Below, one piece after another: positions 55,526 through 64,000 of a stretch of 64,000 bases of DNA. How positions within the stretch are numbered: the stretch's first letter is position 1; each line of letters opens with the position of its first letter. The notes beneath the pieces were generated by a model that saw only the letters and a program-made list of their open reading frames with translations, had not been told where the DNA came from and made no database searches. This DNA comes from a virus. Location: IMG/VR virus record IMGVR_UViG_3300044825_002608, positions 1-64,000 of that record; one strand, written 5' to 3'. A program made the position numbers and the translations under genes.

Positions 55526-58500
55526 ATGGCAACTCCAATTCGGATTAAAAGATCCGCAGTACCTAACAAAAGACCAACACTAGCAGATTTGCAGTTAGGC
55601 GAACCCGCGATTAATACTTTTGATGGTCGTATCTATTTAAGAAGAGATACCGGAGTTGCAAGCACAATCACGCTAGTTACTCCTTGGACGGAGAATACGG
55701 GAGGATCAATTTATTATAATGACGGTAATATTGGAGTTGGAACAACGAACCCAACTTCAAAATTAACTGTTTTTGGTGATGCATTATTGGATGGTGTAGT
55801 TACAGCAACAACATTTAGCGGGCAGATTAATGCTGGTGTTGCGACTGTTACATCTCTTAGTATTGGGTCCACACAAGTCATTAGTTCTGGAAGACAACTA
55901 CAAAATATTCTTTCGCTTGATTCAATTACTGTTGCGACAATTGAATCGGCAATTTCTAATGCTCCAAATACGTTTAGTGACATTACCGTAACTGGTATTA
56001 GTACATTAGGAGTTACAAGTGCCACTAGTTTAAGAGCACAACAACTTAATGTATCGGGAATTACAACTCTTGGTGTAGTTACTGCGGGTAATATATTCTC
56101 TACTGGGATTATAACTGCCAATACTTTTGTAGGAAATTTAACTGGTAATGTAACTGGAAATCTAAACTCTTCTGGCGTTAATACCGCAACAACATTAAGT
56201 GGTACTACTGCTACTTATACAACAGGTAACTTTACTACTGCTAATATAACAACTGGCATCGTAACTACTTTAATCGGTACTAATCTCAATTATAGTGGTA
56301 TAGGCACTATTACAACACTGAATAGTACTAATGCTATATTAACCAATATTAATTCAAGCGGTATTAGCACTCTTGGAGTTACGAGTGTAACCCGTTTAAC
56401 ATCACAAAGCATTAATTCTTCTGGAATTGTAACTGGATCAACATTTAGACCTTCGACTGGTTACATTCAAGCAGCAGATGGAACTAATTCCTTCTACATT
56501 TATAATTCAACTGGAAATGTAGCGTTTCAGGGAACAATTGGTGCGTCTCAGATTAATAATGCTCAGGGATATAAGGTAATTGGATTCGCTGGAACAAATA
56601 ACACTACTTTTGAAAATCACGTTTATATTTCTGGTGTTACTACATCTATTGGTGGTTTTGTAGGAAATCTAACAGGAACTGCAACCACAGCAACTAATCT
56701 TTCTGATGCTGCAAATATTACCACTGGCATAATTAGTACTTCTAGATTATCTGGAACTTATAACATTAACATAAGTGGTAATGCAGCAACGGCAACTTAT
56801 GCTACTAATGCTGGCATAGCAACTTATGCTACTTCAAGTGGTATTGCTACTTATGCTTCAACATCTGGCATTGCTACTTATGCTACTTCAAGTGGTATTG
56901 CTACTTATGCTTCAATAGCAGGTATAGCAACTTATGCTACTAATGCTGGCATTGCTACTTATTCCGAAACAGCAGGTATAGCAACTTATGCTACTAATGC
57001 AGGTATAGCAACTTATGCTACTAATGCTGGTATAGCAACTTATGCAACTTCAAGTGGTATTGCTACTTATGCTTCAATATCAGGTATTGCTACTTATGCA
57101 ACTTCACTTCAAAACGTAAGGACTTTTGAAATCACTGGTGATATTATTGCATCTCCAATTTCTTTTGATGGAACTGGTAATGTATCTTTGGCAGCAACAA
57201 TTCAACCAAATTCAGTTGGACTTGGAACTGATACTTTTGGTGATTATGTTAAGGATATTTCGGGAACTGCAAATCAAATTACAGTTACTTCTGGGACTGG
57301 TGAGGGATCAACTCCTATTATTTCAATTCCCGACAGTCCAATACTTCCTGGAAATGTTACAATTTCAAATGATTTACAAGTCAATAATAATCTTAATGTA
57401 AGCGGAAACATTACAATTGGTGGAACTTCTGCTGTCATTTTCGTAAATGAACTTAATGTAAAGGATAAAGAAATTGTATTAGGAATTACTACAATAAATG
57501 GCGGCGTAGATAGGTCTACTGATACTACTGCTAATCACGGTGGTATTGCAATTGCTTCAACTGAGGGAAGTCCCCTAGTTAGTATGAAAGTATCTGGTAT
57601 TAATACTTTACCAGATACTTATAAACAATTAATGTGGGTTAAGTCTGGCACTATGGGTGCTGGGACCACTGGTGCTTGGATATTTAATTATGCTGTTGGA
57701 GTTGGATCAACACAAGTTCCAAACGGTATAAGATTTGCTGCTGGGTCCGTTCAATTTACGGAAAATGATCTATTGGTTATAAGAAATATTAATGCTTCTG
57801 GTATTATAACGGCATCAAGTTTTAGTGGTAATGCTTCTAGTGCTACCTATGCTACTAGTGCTGGTATTGCTACTTATGCAACTTCAAGTGGTATAGCAAC
57901 TTATTCCGAAACATCAGGCATAGCAACTTATGCTACTTCAAGTGGTATTGCTACTTATGCTACTACTGCTGGCATTGCGACTTATGCTTCAACAGCAGGA
58001 ATTGCCACTTATGCTACTAGTGTTGGTATTGCGACTTATGCTACTTCAAGTGGCATAGCAACTTATTCCGAAACATCAGGAATATCAACAAATGTTATAG
58101 GTGGTATAGGATCTCTTGCACAATTAAGTGTATCAGGTATTGCAACTATCATCACTGAACTTGATGTAGGTGTTGGTGGAACTATTTTCAATGCACTTCC
58201 TACCGGATTTATTGGCATAGGAACCACAAATCCAACATCAAAACTTTATATTGTTGGTGATACTTTTGTAACAGGTGTTATCACATCTACTGATTACAAT
58301 TCCGCATCAGACATAAAACTCAAAACTAATATCTCCACAATTTTAAATCCCCTTGATAAGGTTTCCAAATTAAATGGTGTAGAGTTTACTTGGAAAGAGA
58401 CTGGCAAAAAGTCTGCCGGAGTAATTGCACAAGAAGTTGAAAAAGTTCTTCCAAATCTTGTAAATGGTGATGAAACTAAAACTGTAAATTATAATGGATT

Positions 58501-58576
58501 GATTGGGTTACTGATTGAATGTATTAAAGAACAACAAAAAGAAATTGATTTTCTTAAGCAAAATATATTATCATAA
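55526..58576 (+). CDS. Long tail-fibre protein with S74 chaperone
   Basis: 1016 residues. The N-terminal attachment-like part begins MATPIRIKRSAVPNKRPTLA with ADLQLGEPAINTFDGRIYLRRD. Beta-helical triplet-type repeats (VTGISTLGVTSATSLRAQQLNVSG) follow. Two blocks of about 9-residue repeats, (A/T)GIATYAT(S/N)(S/A), occupy about 425-530 and 771-852. The C-terminal intramolecular chaperone/auto-cleaving S74 domain (SASDIKLKTNISTI, GVEFTWKETGKKSAGVIAQEVEKVLPNLV) trims itself after trimer folding. Host receptor binding is likely. Confidence 0.9.
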   Translation: MATPIRIKRSAVPNKRPTLADLQLGEPAINTFDGRIYLRRDTGVASTITLVTPWTENTGGSIYYNDGNIGVGTTNPTSKLTVFGDALLDGVVTATTFSGQINAGVATVTSLSIGSTQVISSGRQLQNILSLDSITVATIESAISNAPNTFSDITVTGISTLGVTSATSLRAQQLNVSGITTLGVVTAGNIFSTGIITANTFVGNLTGNVTGNLNSSGVNTATTLSGTTATYTTGNFTTANITTGIVTTLIGTNLNYSGIGTITTLNSTNAILTNINSSGISTLGVTSVTRLTSQSINSSGIVTGSTFRPSTGYIQAADGTNSFYIYNSTGNVAFQGTIGASQINNAQGYKVIGFAGTNNTTFENHVYISGVTTSIGGFVGNLTGTATTATNLSDAANITTGIISTSRLSGTYNINISGNAATATYATNAGIATYATSSGIATYASTSGIATYATSSGIATYASIAGIATYATNAGIATYSETAGIATYATNAGIATYATNAGIATYATSSGIATYASISGIATYATSLQNVRTFEITGDIIASPISFDGTGNVSLAATIQPNSVGLGTDTFGDYVKDISGTANQITVTSGTGEGSTPIISIPDSPILPGNVTISNDLQVNNNLNVSGNITIGGTSAVIFVNELNVKDKEIVLGITTINGGVDRSTDTTANHGGIAIASTEGSPLVSMKVSGINTLPDTYKQLMWVKSGTMGAGTTGAWIFNYAVGVGSTQVPNGIRFAAGSVQFTENDLLVIRNINASGIITASSFSGNASSATYATSAGIATYATSSGIATYSETSGIATYATSSGIATYATTAGIATYASTAGIATYATSVGIATYATSSGIATYSETSGISTNVIGGIGSLAQLSVSGIATIITELDVGVGGTIFNALPTGFIGIGTTNPTSKLYIVGDTFVTGVITSTDYNSASDIKLKTNISTILNPLDKVSKLNGVEFTWKETGKKSAGVIAQEVEKVLPNLVNGDETKTVNYNGLIGLLIECIKEQQKEIDFLKQNILS
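56795..57110 (+). repeat. 27-nt tandem repeats, block 1 (ATYATSSGI type)
   Basis: About eleven imperfect copies of GGTATTGCTACTTATGCTAC-like units (9 codons) inside the first fibre gene. Wobble positions differ (GGTATTGCT vs GGCATAGCA), so both protein and DNA repeats are old and partly homogenised. Confidence 0.85.
57835..58090 (+). repeat. 27-nt tandem repeats, block 2
   Basis: Second array of the same 9-codon unit (about nine copies) in the first fibre gene, separated by a non-repetitive domain. Could permit in-frame expansion or deletion of the fibre. Confidence 0.85.
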
Positions 58577-58612
58577 ATACTAAAAACTACCTAGTGTAAA
58601 CGAGGACGGTAG

Positions 58613-61009
58613 ATGGCAATTAAGATTTCTAATTCTACTATTATTGATGATAGTAGAAATATTGTTAATGCAGGTATTGCAACATTAACCTCAGTAAGCA
58701 TCGGTAATACTCAGGTTATTAGTTCTGAAAGACAACTGCAAAATATTTCTTCTCTTGATGCTGTAACCACAGCAACAATTGAAAGTGCCATCGCAAATGC
58801 TCCTAACACTTTTAGTGATCTCAATGTAACTGGAGTTAGTACTCTTGGAATTACTAGTGCAACAAGTTTAAGATCACAACAACTTAATGTTTCTGGCATT
58901 ACAACTCTTGGTATAGTTACTTCTGGTAATATATTCTCTACTGGTATTATAACTGCCACTACTTTTGCAGGGAATTTAACTGGCAATGTAACTGGAAACT
59001 TAAACTCTTCAGGTGTTAATACTGCAACAACATTAAGTGGTACTACTGCTACTTATACAACAGGTAACTTTACAACTGGAAACATAGTTACTGGTGTTGT
59101 AACTACTTTAAGTGGAACTAATTTAAATTACAGTGGTATAGGTACTATCACAACACTGAATAGTACTAATGCTACCTTAACAAATATTAATTCTTCTGGC
59201 ATTTCAACATTAGGAATTACTAGTGCAACAAGTTTAATATCACAACAACTTAGTGTTTCTGGACTCACCACGACAGCATCATTTAATGTAGGAACTGGTG
59301 GAACTATTATTACCACAACTTCCGATGGTAGAATTGGTATAGGAACCACAAATCCAACGGCAAAAGTTTATATAGAAGGTGATACTTACATTGCAGGAAT
59401 TTTAACTGCAAATAGAATTTTCAGCAATGTTTATGGTGAATTTACTGGAGGTGGAATTAGTGGAACTAATATAGTTGGAACTGCATTAAGTATTTCTGGA
59501 ATTTCTACATTCACAAGTGGTCCAGTTCGTATAGGGACTGCATCATCTACTGGAACTGCAAACCAAGCACTTCAAATTGGAACAGCAACATCTCAATTGG
59601 GTGCTTATATTTCTGGTAATCTTGGAATTGGAACCACAAATCCAACAGCAGAATTACAAGTAGTCGGAAATACTTTAATACAACCAACAACAGCATTTAC
59701 TGTTCGAGGTGATACCAACATTAATAATACTTTACCAACAAAAGTTTCTTATGCTTCATCATTTAGTGTAGCATCCCAAGAAACTGAACCAAGAGACGTT
59801 TTCTTCTCTAATGATGGTAAGACTATGTATGTATTAGGTAATATTGGAAATGATATTACCTACTACACTTTGAGTACTCCTTGGTCTATTACATCAGCAT
59901 CTCATGTAAGTCAATTTAGTGTTAATGGCCAATTAACTAATCCATTAGGTTTTTATTTTAAACCTGATGGAACTAAATTTTATGTTGTAGGAACTACTGG
60001 AGTTGGTGCTGCTGCCACATCAGTCAATCAATACACTTGCTCTACTCCTTGGGACTTAACTACTGCTTCATATGATTCAGTTGCTTATAGTGTCATAGCA
60101 CAAGATACAGTTCCACAGGCGGTTGAATTCAAACCTGATGGAACCAGAATGTATATTGTTGGTTCTACTAATGATAGGGTCTATCAATATTCATTATCAA
60201 CTCCTTGGAACCTATTAACAGTATCTTATGGTTCTTCATTTAGTGTAACAAGTCAAGAAACAACAGCAGAAGGAATAAGATTTAGTCTTGATGGAACTAA
60301 ATTGTTACTTACTGGTTCCACTGGTGATGACGTAAATTATTATACCTTATCTACTCCTTGGGACATTACAACTACTTCTTTTGTTGGTATTATTACTACT
60401 GTTGAGGAACCTCCCTTTAATGAAAAATCACCATCAGGACTTTATTGGAAACCTGATGGAACTAAGTTATATCTAAGTGGTTATACAAACGATGCCATAT
60501 ATGAATTCAACATGACTTCTGATGCTGATTTAGAAGTTACAGGTAAAACAAGTCTTTATGGTAACTTAGATGTTTATGAGAATACTACTGCTTATGGTGA
60601 ATTAAGTGCTTATGAGAATGCTTATTTTTATAATAGAATTGGAATAGGAACCACAAATCCTTCACAAAAATTAGACGTTGTAGGAAATATAAATGCATCA
60701 GGAAATATAAATGCATCAGGAACAGTTACAGCAAACTCAGACCGAAGATTAAAAGAAAATATAAAAACTATTCCAGATGCACTTTCAAAAGTCTTATCGT
60801 TAAGAGGTGTAGAGTACGATAAGATTGATAATGGAGACCATCAAATTGGTGTCATTGCACAAGAAGTTGAAGCAATTATACCAGAAGTTGTCTATGGTGA
60901 AGACATTAAATCAGTTGCTTATGCTAACTTAGTTGGACTCTTAATTGAAGCAATTAAGGAACAAAATCAAAGAATTGATGAGTTAGAAAGAAGATTAGGA
61001 GAACAATAA
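58613..61009 (+). CDS. Tail-fibre/adhesin with beta-propeller and S74 chaperone
   Basis: 798 residues. The N-terminal half is paralogous to the preceding fibre (same ISTLGITSATSLRSQQLNVSGITTLG blocks). Residues about 390-640 hold four to five YVTN-type propeller repeats (EPRDVFFSNDGKTMYVLGN; STPWDITT; PDGTKFYVVG), then fibre again. It ends with an S74 chaperone (SDRRLKENIKTIPDALSKVL, GVIAQEVEAIIPEVVYG, and a coiled coil IKEQNQRIDELERRLGEQ). The propeller may bind sugar or protein receptors. Confidence 0.88.
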   Translation: MAIKISNSTIIDDSRNIVNAGIATLTSVSIGNTQVISSERQLQNISSLDAVTTATIESAIANAPNTFSDLNVTGVSTLGITSATSLRSQQLNVSGITTLGIVTSGNIFSTGIITATTFAGNLTGNVTGNLNSSGVNTATTLSGTTATYTTGNFTTGNIVTGVVTTLSGTNLNYSGIGTITTLNSTNATLTNINSSGISTLGITSATSLISQQLSVSGLTTTASFNVGTGGTIITTTSDGRIGIGTTNPTAKVYIEGDTYIAGILTANRIFSNVYGEFTGGGISGTNIVGTALSISGISTFTSGPVRIGTASSTGTANQALQIGTATSQLGAYISGNLGIGTTNPTAELQVVGNTLIQPTTAFTVRGDTNINNTLPTKVSYASSFSVASQETEPRDVFFSNDGKTMYVLGNIGNDITYYTLSTPWSITSASHVSQFSVNGQLTNPLGFYFKPDGTKFYVVGTTGVGAAATSVNQYTCSTPWDLTTASYDSVAYSVIAQDTVPQAVEFKPDGTRMYIVGSTNDRVYQYSLSTPWNLLTVSYGSSFSVTSQETTAEGIRFSLDGTKLLLTGSTGDDVNYYTLSTPWDITTTSFVGIITTVEEPPFNEKSPSGLYWKPDGTKLYLSGYTNDAIYEFNMTSDADLEVTGKTSLYGNLDVYENTTAYGELSAYENAYFYNRIGIGTTNPSQKLDVVGNINASGNINASGTVTANSDRRLKENIKTIPDALSKVLSLRGVEYDKIDNGDHQIGVIAQEVEAIIPEVVYGEDIKSVAYANLVGLLIEAIKEQNQRIDELERRLGEQ

Positions 61010-61010
61010 G

Positions 61011-63734
61011 ATGCCTGTACAGATTGGTTCTAATCAAATTACTGGAATTACAACAACATCAAACTCAACTGATGCTGCAAGTAAACAGTATGTTGATAAT
61101 TACTTTCAATCACAAGCACCAAATCCTGATACTTCACAAAATAAGTTTCTAGTAACTGATGGTTCTACAACTTCTTGGGCAGCAATTGATGGATATAATG
61201 AATACACAGCAGCAGGGAATTATACTTTTAATGTTCCAAGTACTGCAAGTGAGTTTCTAATTGAAGCAACAGGTGCAGGAGGTGGTGGAGGTTCTGCAAC
61301 AACCGATGGAACTTCTTATCAACCTGCAAGTGCTTGGAGACAAAGAACTTCTGGGTTTGGTGGAACTCAAATATGGACTTTTACTTATGCAAACAATCTT
61401 TATGTTGCTGGTGGTCTTAATGGAGTTTTAACAACATCAACAGATGCAATCACTTGGACTCAAAGAACTTCTGGATTTGGTTCAAGTATTATAACAATAC
61501 TTACTTATGCAAACAATACTTATGTTGCTGGTGGCACTGGTGGAATATTAAACATATCAACAGATGCAATTAATTGGACTTTAAGAACTTCTGGATTTGG
61601 TACTACTTCAATATTAACAATTGCTTATGGTACAACACCAATTGCAACATATGTTTCTGGTGGTAATGGTGGAACATTATTTACATCAACAGATACAATC
61701 ACTTGGACACAAAGAACACCTGGATTTGGTTCAAGTGTAGTTTATGGAATAATATATGCAAACAATACTTATGTTGCTGGTGGTACTGGTGGTGTTTTAA
61801 ATACTTCAACAGATGCAATCACCTGGACTTTAAGAACTTCTGGATTTGGTACAAGTGGTATATTTTCTCTTACTTATGGAACATCACCAATCACAACTTA
61901 TGTTGCTGGGGGAAGTGTTGGAATTTTAAATACCTCAACGGATGCAATCACTTGGACTTTAAGAACTTCTGGATTTGGTACAAGACCTATAAATCAACAA
62001 GCACTTGCTTTTGGAAACAATCTTTATCTTGCTGGTGGTACTGGTGGTGTTTTAAATACTTCAACAGATGCAATCACTTGGGAATTAAGAACTTCTGGAT
62101 TTGGTTCAAGTCAAATAATTGGCATCTCCTATGCAAGTAACCTTTATCTTGCTGGAGGAGATAATGGTGTTCTCACAACATCACCAACAACAGTATCAGG
62201 ATTCTCAGGTGCAGGAGGTGGTGGTGGAGCATCAGCATCCTGGAAGATTTCAAGAGCATACATTACTGGTTCTACAATCAATCTAAGTGTTGGTGCTGGT
62301 GGTACTGCAAACACAGCAGGAGCAGCAACCACAATATCTTGGACTGGACCATCAGGGACTTATACCTTAACTGCAAATGGTGGAGGTGCTGGAAGTAGCA
62401 CAAGTACCTTTGGTTTTCCTGCTGGTGGTTCTGGTGGAACATTACCAGCAGCAAATACAAACTATCTTTCAGCATCTTCTGGAACTAATGGTGGTTCTGG
62501 AAGTGTTTTTGAACCAATTGTTGGTGCTGCAACAAACTCAACAATATCAAGTCAAACAACAGGTGGTGGTGGTGGAAGAGTGAGTGAAGGAACAGGAAAT
62601 GTTGGTGGTTCTGGTGGTACAATCAACTATTATGGGCAGACTTATACCAATAACTTTGCAGCAGTAAATGCGTTAAATTCTCAAAGTATTGCTGGACTTT
62701 CTTATGGTGCTGGTGGTGCTGGTGGTGGTGTTCAAAGTTCTGGTGCTGTTGTTTGGACTTTAAGAACTTCTGGATTTGGAACAACTACTCCTTATTTACT
62801 TACGTATGGGTCTCATAATTCCACCTATGTTGCTGCTGGTGATGTAGGAGTTCTAAACACTTCAACAGACGCAATCACTTGGACACAGAGAACATCAGGA
62901 TTTGGTATTAATCTAAGAAGTTTATTTTATTCAAATAATTTATATCTTGTTGGAGGTAATAATGGTGCATTAGGAACTTCAACAGATGGAATTACTTGGA
63001 CTGCAAGAACTTCTGGTGGAGGAGTTACCAGTATAAGGTCATTTACATACGGAAATAATCTTTATCTTCTTTCAGGAGGAGATTTAGATCCTGAATCTTC
63101 ATTATTATCGACTTCAACAGATGGAATTACTTGGACTTTAAGAACTTCTGGTTTTGGTACAAGTATTATTTGGACACTTGAATTTGGAAATAATATTTAT
63201 ATTGTTGGTGGATACGGTGGAACTCTATCCACTTCAACAGATGCAATTACTTGGACACAAAGAACTTCTGGGTTTGGTATTAATGATATCAGAGCATTTC
63301 TTTTTGCAAATAATCTTTATGTTGCTGGTGGCACTGCTGGAACTTTAACAGTTTCTACTGATGCAATTAACTGGACTCAAAGAACTTCTGGATTTGGTTC
63401 AACGCAAATTAATAATCTCAATTTTGGTAATACAAATTATATTTGTATTGGTAATACTGGAAGATTAACAACTTCAACAGATGCAATCACTTGGACACTA
63501 AGAACTTCTGGTTTACCATTCACTTTAACTTCATCTACTTTTGCGAACAATACTTTTGTTGTTTGTGGTTCTGGTGCAGTTATTCACACCTCACCAGACT
63601 CAGCACTCATAGGTTCAGGAGCATCAGGAGTCAAAGGTGGTGGAGGCGGTGGCGGTGCATTTGATACCACAACACTTGCAACAGGTACTGGTGGTACTGG
63701 TGGTGATGGTTATGTTCGTATCAGTTGGTGGTAA
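61011..63734 (+). CDS. Large repeat adhesin with BNR-type and glycine-rich regions
   Basis: 907 residues. The short N-terminal fibre-joining part (MPVQIGSNQITGITTTSNST, ASKQYVDNYFQS) is followed by at least seven repeats of about 43 residues ending T(S/N)STDAITWT(Q/L)RTSGFG (about 112-395). A glycine-rich block (395-590; GAGGGGGA, GGSGGTLPAAN, GGGGGRVSEG) and a second set of seven to eight BNR-like repeats come next, then a Gly-rich C-terminus ending GGTGGDGYVRISWW. The Asp-box-like S-T-D-x-x-x-W motifs suggest two beta-propellers flanking a glycine-rich tip. No S74 domain. Likely receptor-binding adhesin. Confidence 0.85.
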   Translation: MPVQIGSNQITGITTTSNSTDAASKQYVDNYFQSQAPNPDTSQNKFLVTDGSTTSWAAIDGYNEYTAAGNYTFNVPSTASEFLIEATGAGGGGGSATTDGTSYQPASAWRQRTSGFGGTQIWTFTYANNLYVAGGLNGVLTTSTDAITWTQRTSGFGSSIITILTYANNTYVAGGTGGILNISTDAINWTLRTSGFGTTSILTIAYGTTPIATYVSGGNGGTLFTSTDTITWTQRTPGFGSSVVYGIIYANNTYVAGGTGGVLNTSTDAITWTLRTSGFGTSGIFSLTYGTSPITTYVAGGSVGILNTSTDAITWTLRTSGFGTRPINQQALAFGNNLYLAGGTGGVLNTSTDAITWELRTSGFGSSQIIGISYASNLYLAGGDNGVLTTSPTTVSGFSGAGGGGGASASWKISRAYITGSTINLSVGAGGTANTAGAATTISWTGPSGTYTLTANGGGAGSSTSTFGFPAGGSGGTLPAANTNYLSASSGTNGGSGSVFEPIVGAATNSTISSQTTGGGGGRVSEGTGNVGGSGGTINYYGQTYTNNFAAVNALNSQSIAGLSYGAGGAGGGVQSSGAVVWTLRTSGFGTTTPYLLTYGSHNSTYVAAGDVGVLNTSTDAITWTQRTSGFGINLRSLFYSNNLYLVGGNNGALGTSTDGITWTARTSGGGVTSIRSFTYGNNLYLLSGGDLDPESSLLSTSTDGITWTLRTSGFGTSIIWTLEFGNNIYIVGGYGGTLSTSTDAITWTQRTSGFGINDIRAFLFANNLYVAGGTAGTLTVSTDAINWTQRTSGFGSTQINNLNFGNTNYICIGNTGRLTTSTDAITWTLRTSGLPFTLTSSTFANNTFVVCGSGAVIHTSPDSALIGSGASGVKGGGGGGGAFDTTTLATGTGGTGGDGYVRISWW
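61320..62180 (+). repeat. Asp-box-type repeats, first set
   Basis: Seven to eight DNA repeats of about 125-130 nt encoding NTSTDAITWTLRTSGFGT units; several copies share long near-identical stretches, ideal for recombination. Confidence 0.85.
62750..63600 (+). repeat. Asp-box-type repeats, second set
   Basis: A second run of about seven to eight such units, same TSTD(A/G)ITWT(L/Q/A)RTSG(F/G)G consensus, after the glycine-rich insertion. Confidence 0.83.
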
Positions 63735-63746
63735 GGAGGAACTCAA

Positions 63747-64000
63747 ATGTCACAAGCAACAGGTAATTCAATCACAGGGATTTCAACAGTTGTTTCCAAT
63801 ACTGATGTAGTCAATAAGTCTTATGCAGAGAGTGGTATTGGAACACTACCATCACAGACTGGTAATGCTGGAAAGGTCTTAACCACAACTGATGGAACCA
63901 CAGCATCTTGGGATTATGTTTCCAACTATCAGGAGTTTACAAGTACCACACCACAGTCTTTTACAGTACCAAATCAAGCAAATCTTTTATACATTGAAGC
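63747..64000 (+). CDS. Tail-fibre/adhesin, 5' part (cut by the window edge)
   Basis: Starts ATG 63747 with an AAGGAGGA site 6-7 nt upstream. 84 residues are visible: MSQATGNSITGISTVVSNTD, VVNKSYAESGIGTLP, ASWDYVSNYQEFTSTTPQSFTVPNQANLLYIEA. The layout matches the N-terminus of the preceding adhesin (NQITGITTT..., ASKQYVD, ...TTSWAAIDGYNEYTAAGNYTFNVPSTASEFLIEA), so it is another paralogue; it continues beyond base 64000. Confidence 0.85.
   Translation, partial: MSQATGNSITGISTVVSNTDVVNKSYAESGIGTLPSQTGNAGKVLTTTDGTTASWDYVSNYQEFTSTTPQSFTVPNQANLLYIE

Noticed and set aside
56795-58090. CRISPR-like array from regular 27-nt repeats
   Set aside because: Repeats are contiguous codon-level repeats inside a continuous 1016-aa reading frame, without unique spacers.
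61703-62140. Trp/Cys-rich plus-strand ORF of 145 aa inside the adhesin
   Set aside because: A frame shadow of the Asp-box repeats with meaningless W/C/N composition.

Overview
This window is a stretch of a T4-like cyanomyovirus (a contractile-tailed phage of marine Synechococcus/Prochlorococcus). The evidence is the combination of T4-type replication genes (gp62, regA, gp43 DNA polymerase, uvsX, gp41 helicase, gp61 primase, nrdA/nrdB) with cyanobacterial host-derived genes (psbA, psbD, two high-light-inducible proteins, talC, gnd, hsp20, mazG). Overlapping genes, T4-type late promoters (TATAAATA) and host-like sigma70 promoters with exact 17-bp spacers fit the same picture. Almost everything is on the + strand; a four-gene cluster at 25.7-26.4 kb is the only minus-strand block.

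Layout. 0-10.5 kb: replication module (two unknown or DUF4338-like genes, gp62, regA, hsp20, two related small proteins, gp43, uvsX, a 2OG-Fe(II) oxygenase, gp41, mazG, a metallopeptidase) ending with tRNA-Ala. 10.6-15.7 kb: head or internal-protein type genes, including a nucleotidyltransferase whose N-terminus looks like a T4 capsid-targeting sequence. 15.7-20.1 kb: primase and class Ia ribonucleotide reductase. 20.3-24.3 kb: three low-complexity structural or internal proteins sharing modules. 24.4-27.7 kb: GIY-YIG-like nuclease, C39-type peptidase, minus-strand nuclease cluster, RlpA-like protein. 27.7-33.3 kb: tRNA belt (Arg, Asn, Thr, Gly, Val, Ser, Pro) interleaved with an SLH porin, an HNH gene inserted at tRNA-Val, a Dps-like protein, talC and gnd.

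34.1-48.9 kb: a surface-glycan island. gmd and fcl make GDP-L-fucose. A GT11 fucosyltransferase and a GT6 (ABO-family) transferase could then build a blood-group-like motif. Methyltransferases, three paralogous putative glycosyltransferases, two GT4-like enzymes and a GT25 enzyme accompany them. In the middle is a tightly coupled four-gene module (sugar nucleotidyltransferase, cupin, RuBisCO-like protein, GDPD-like phosphodiesterase). It is the best candidate here for an undescribed pathway.

49.0-54.7 kb: photosynthesis block with two hli genes, psbA split by two related group I introns (the second carrying an HNH ORF), an F-CphI/EndoVII-like homing endonuclease, a LOG-family protein and psbD. 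54.7-64 kb: HNH gene and a run of very repetitive tail-fibre or adhesin genes, two ending in S74 intramolecular chaperone domains; the last is cut by the window edge.

All functional calls rest on sequence motifs read by eye; no database search was run.
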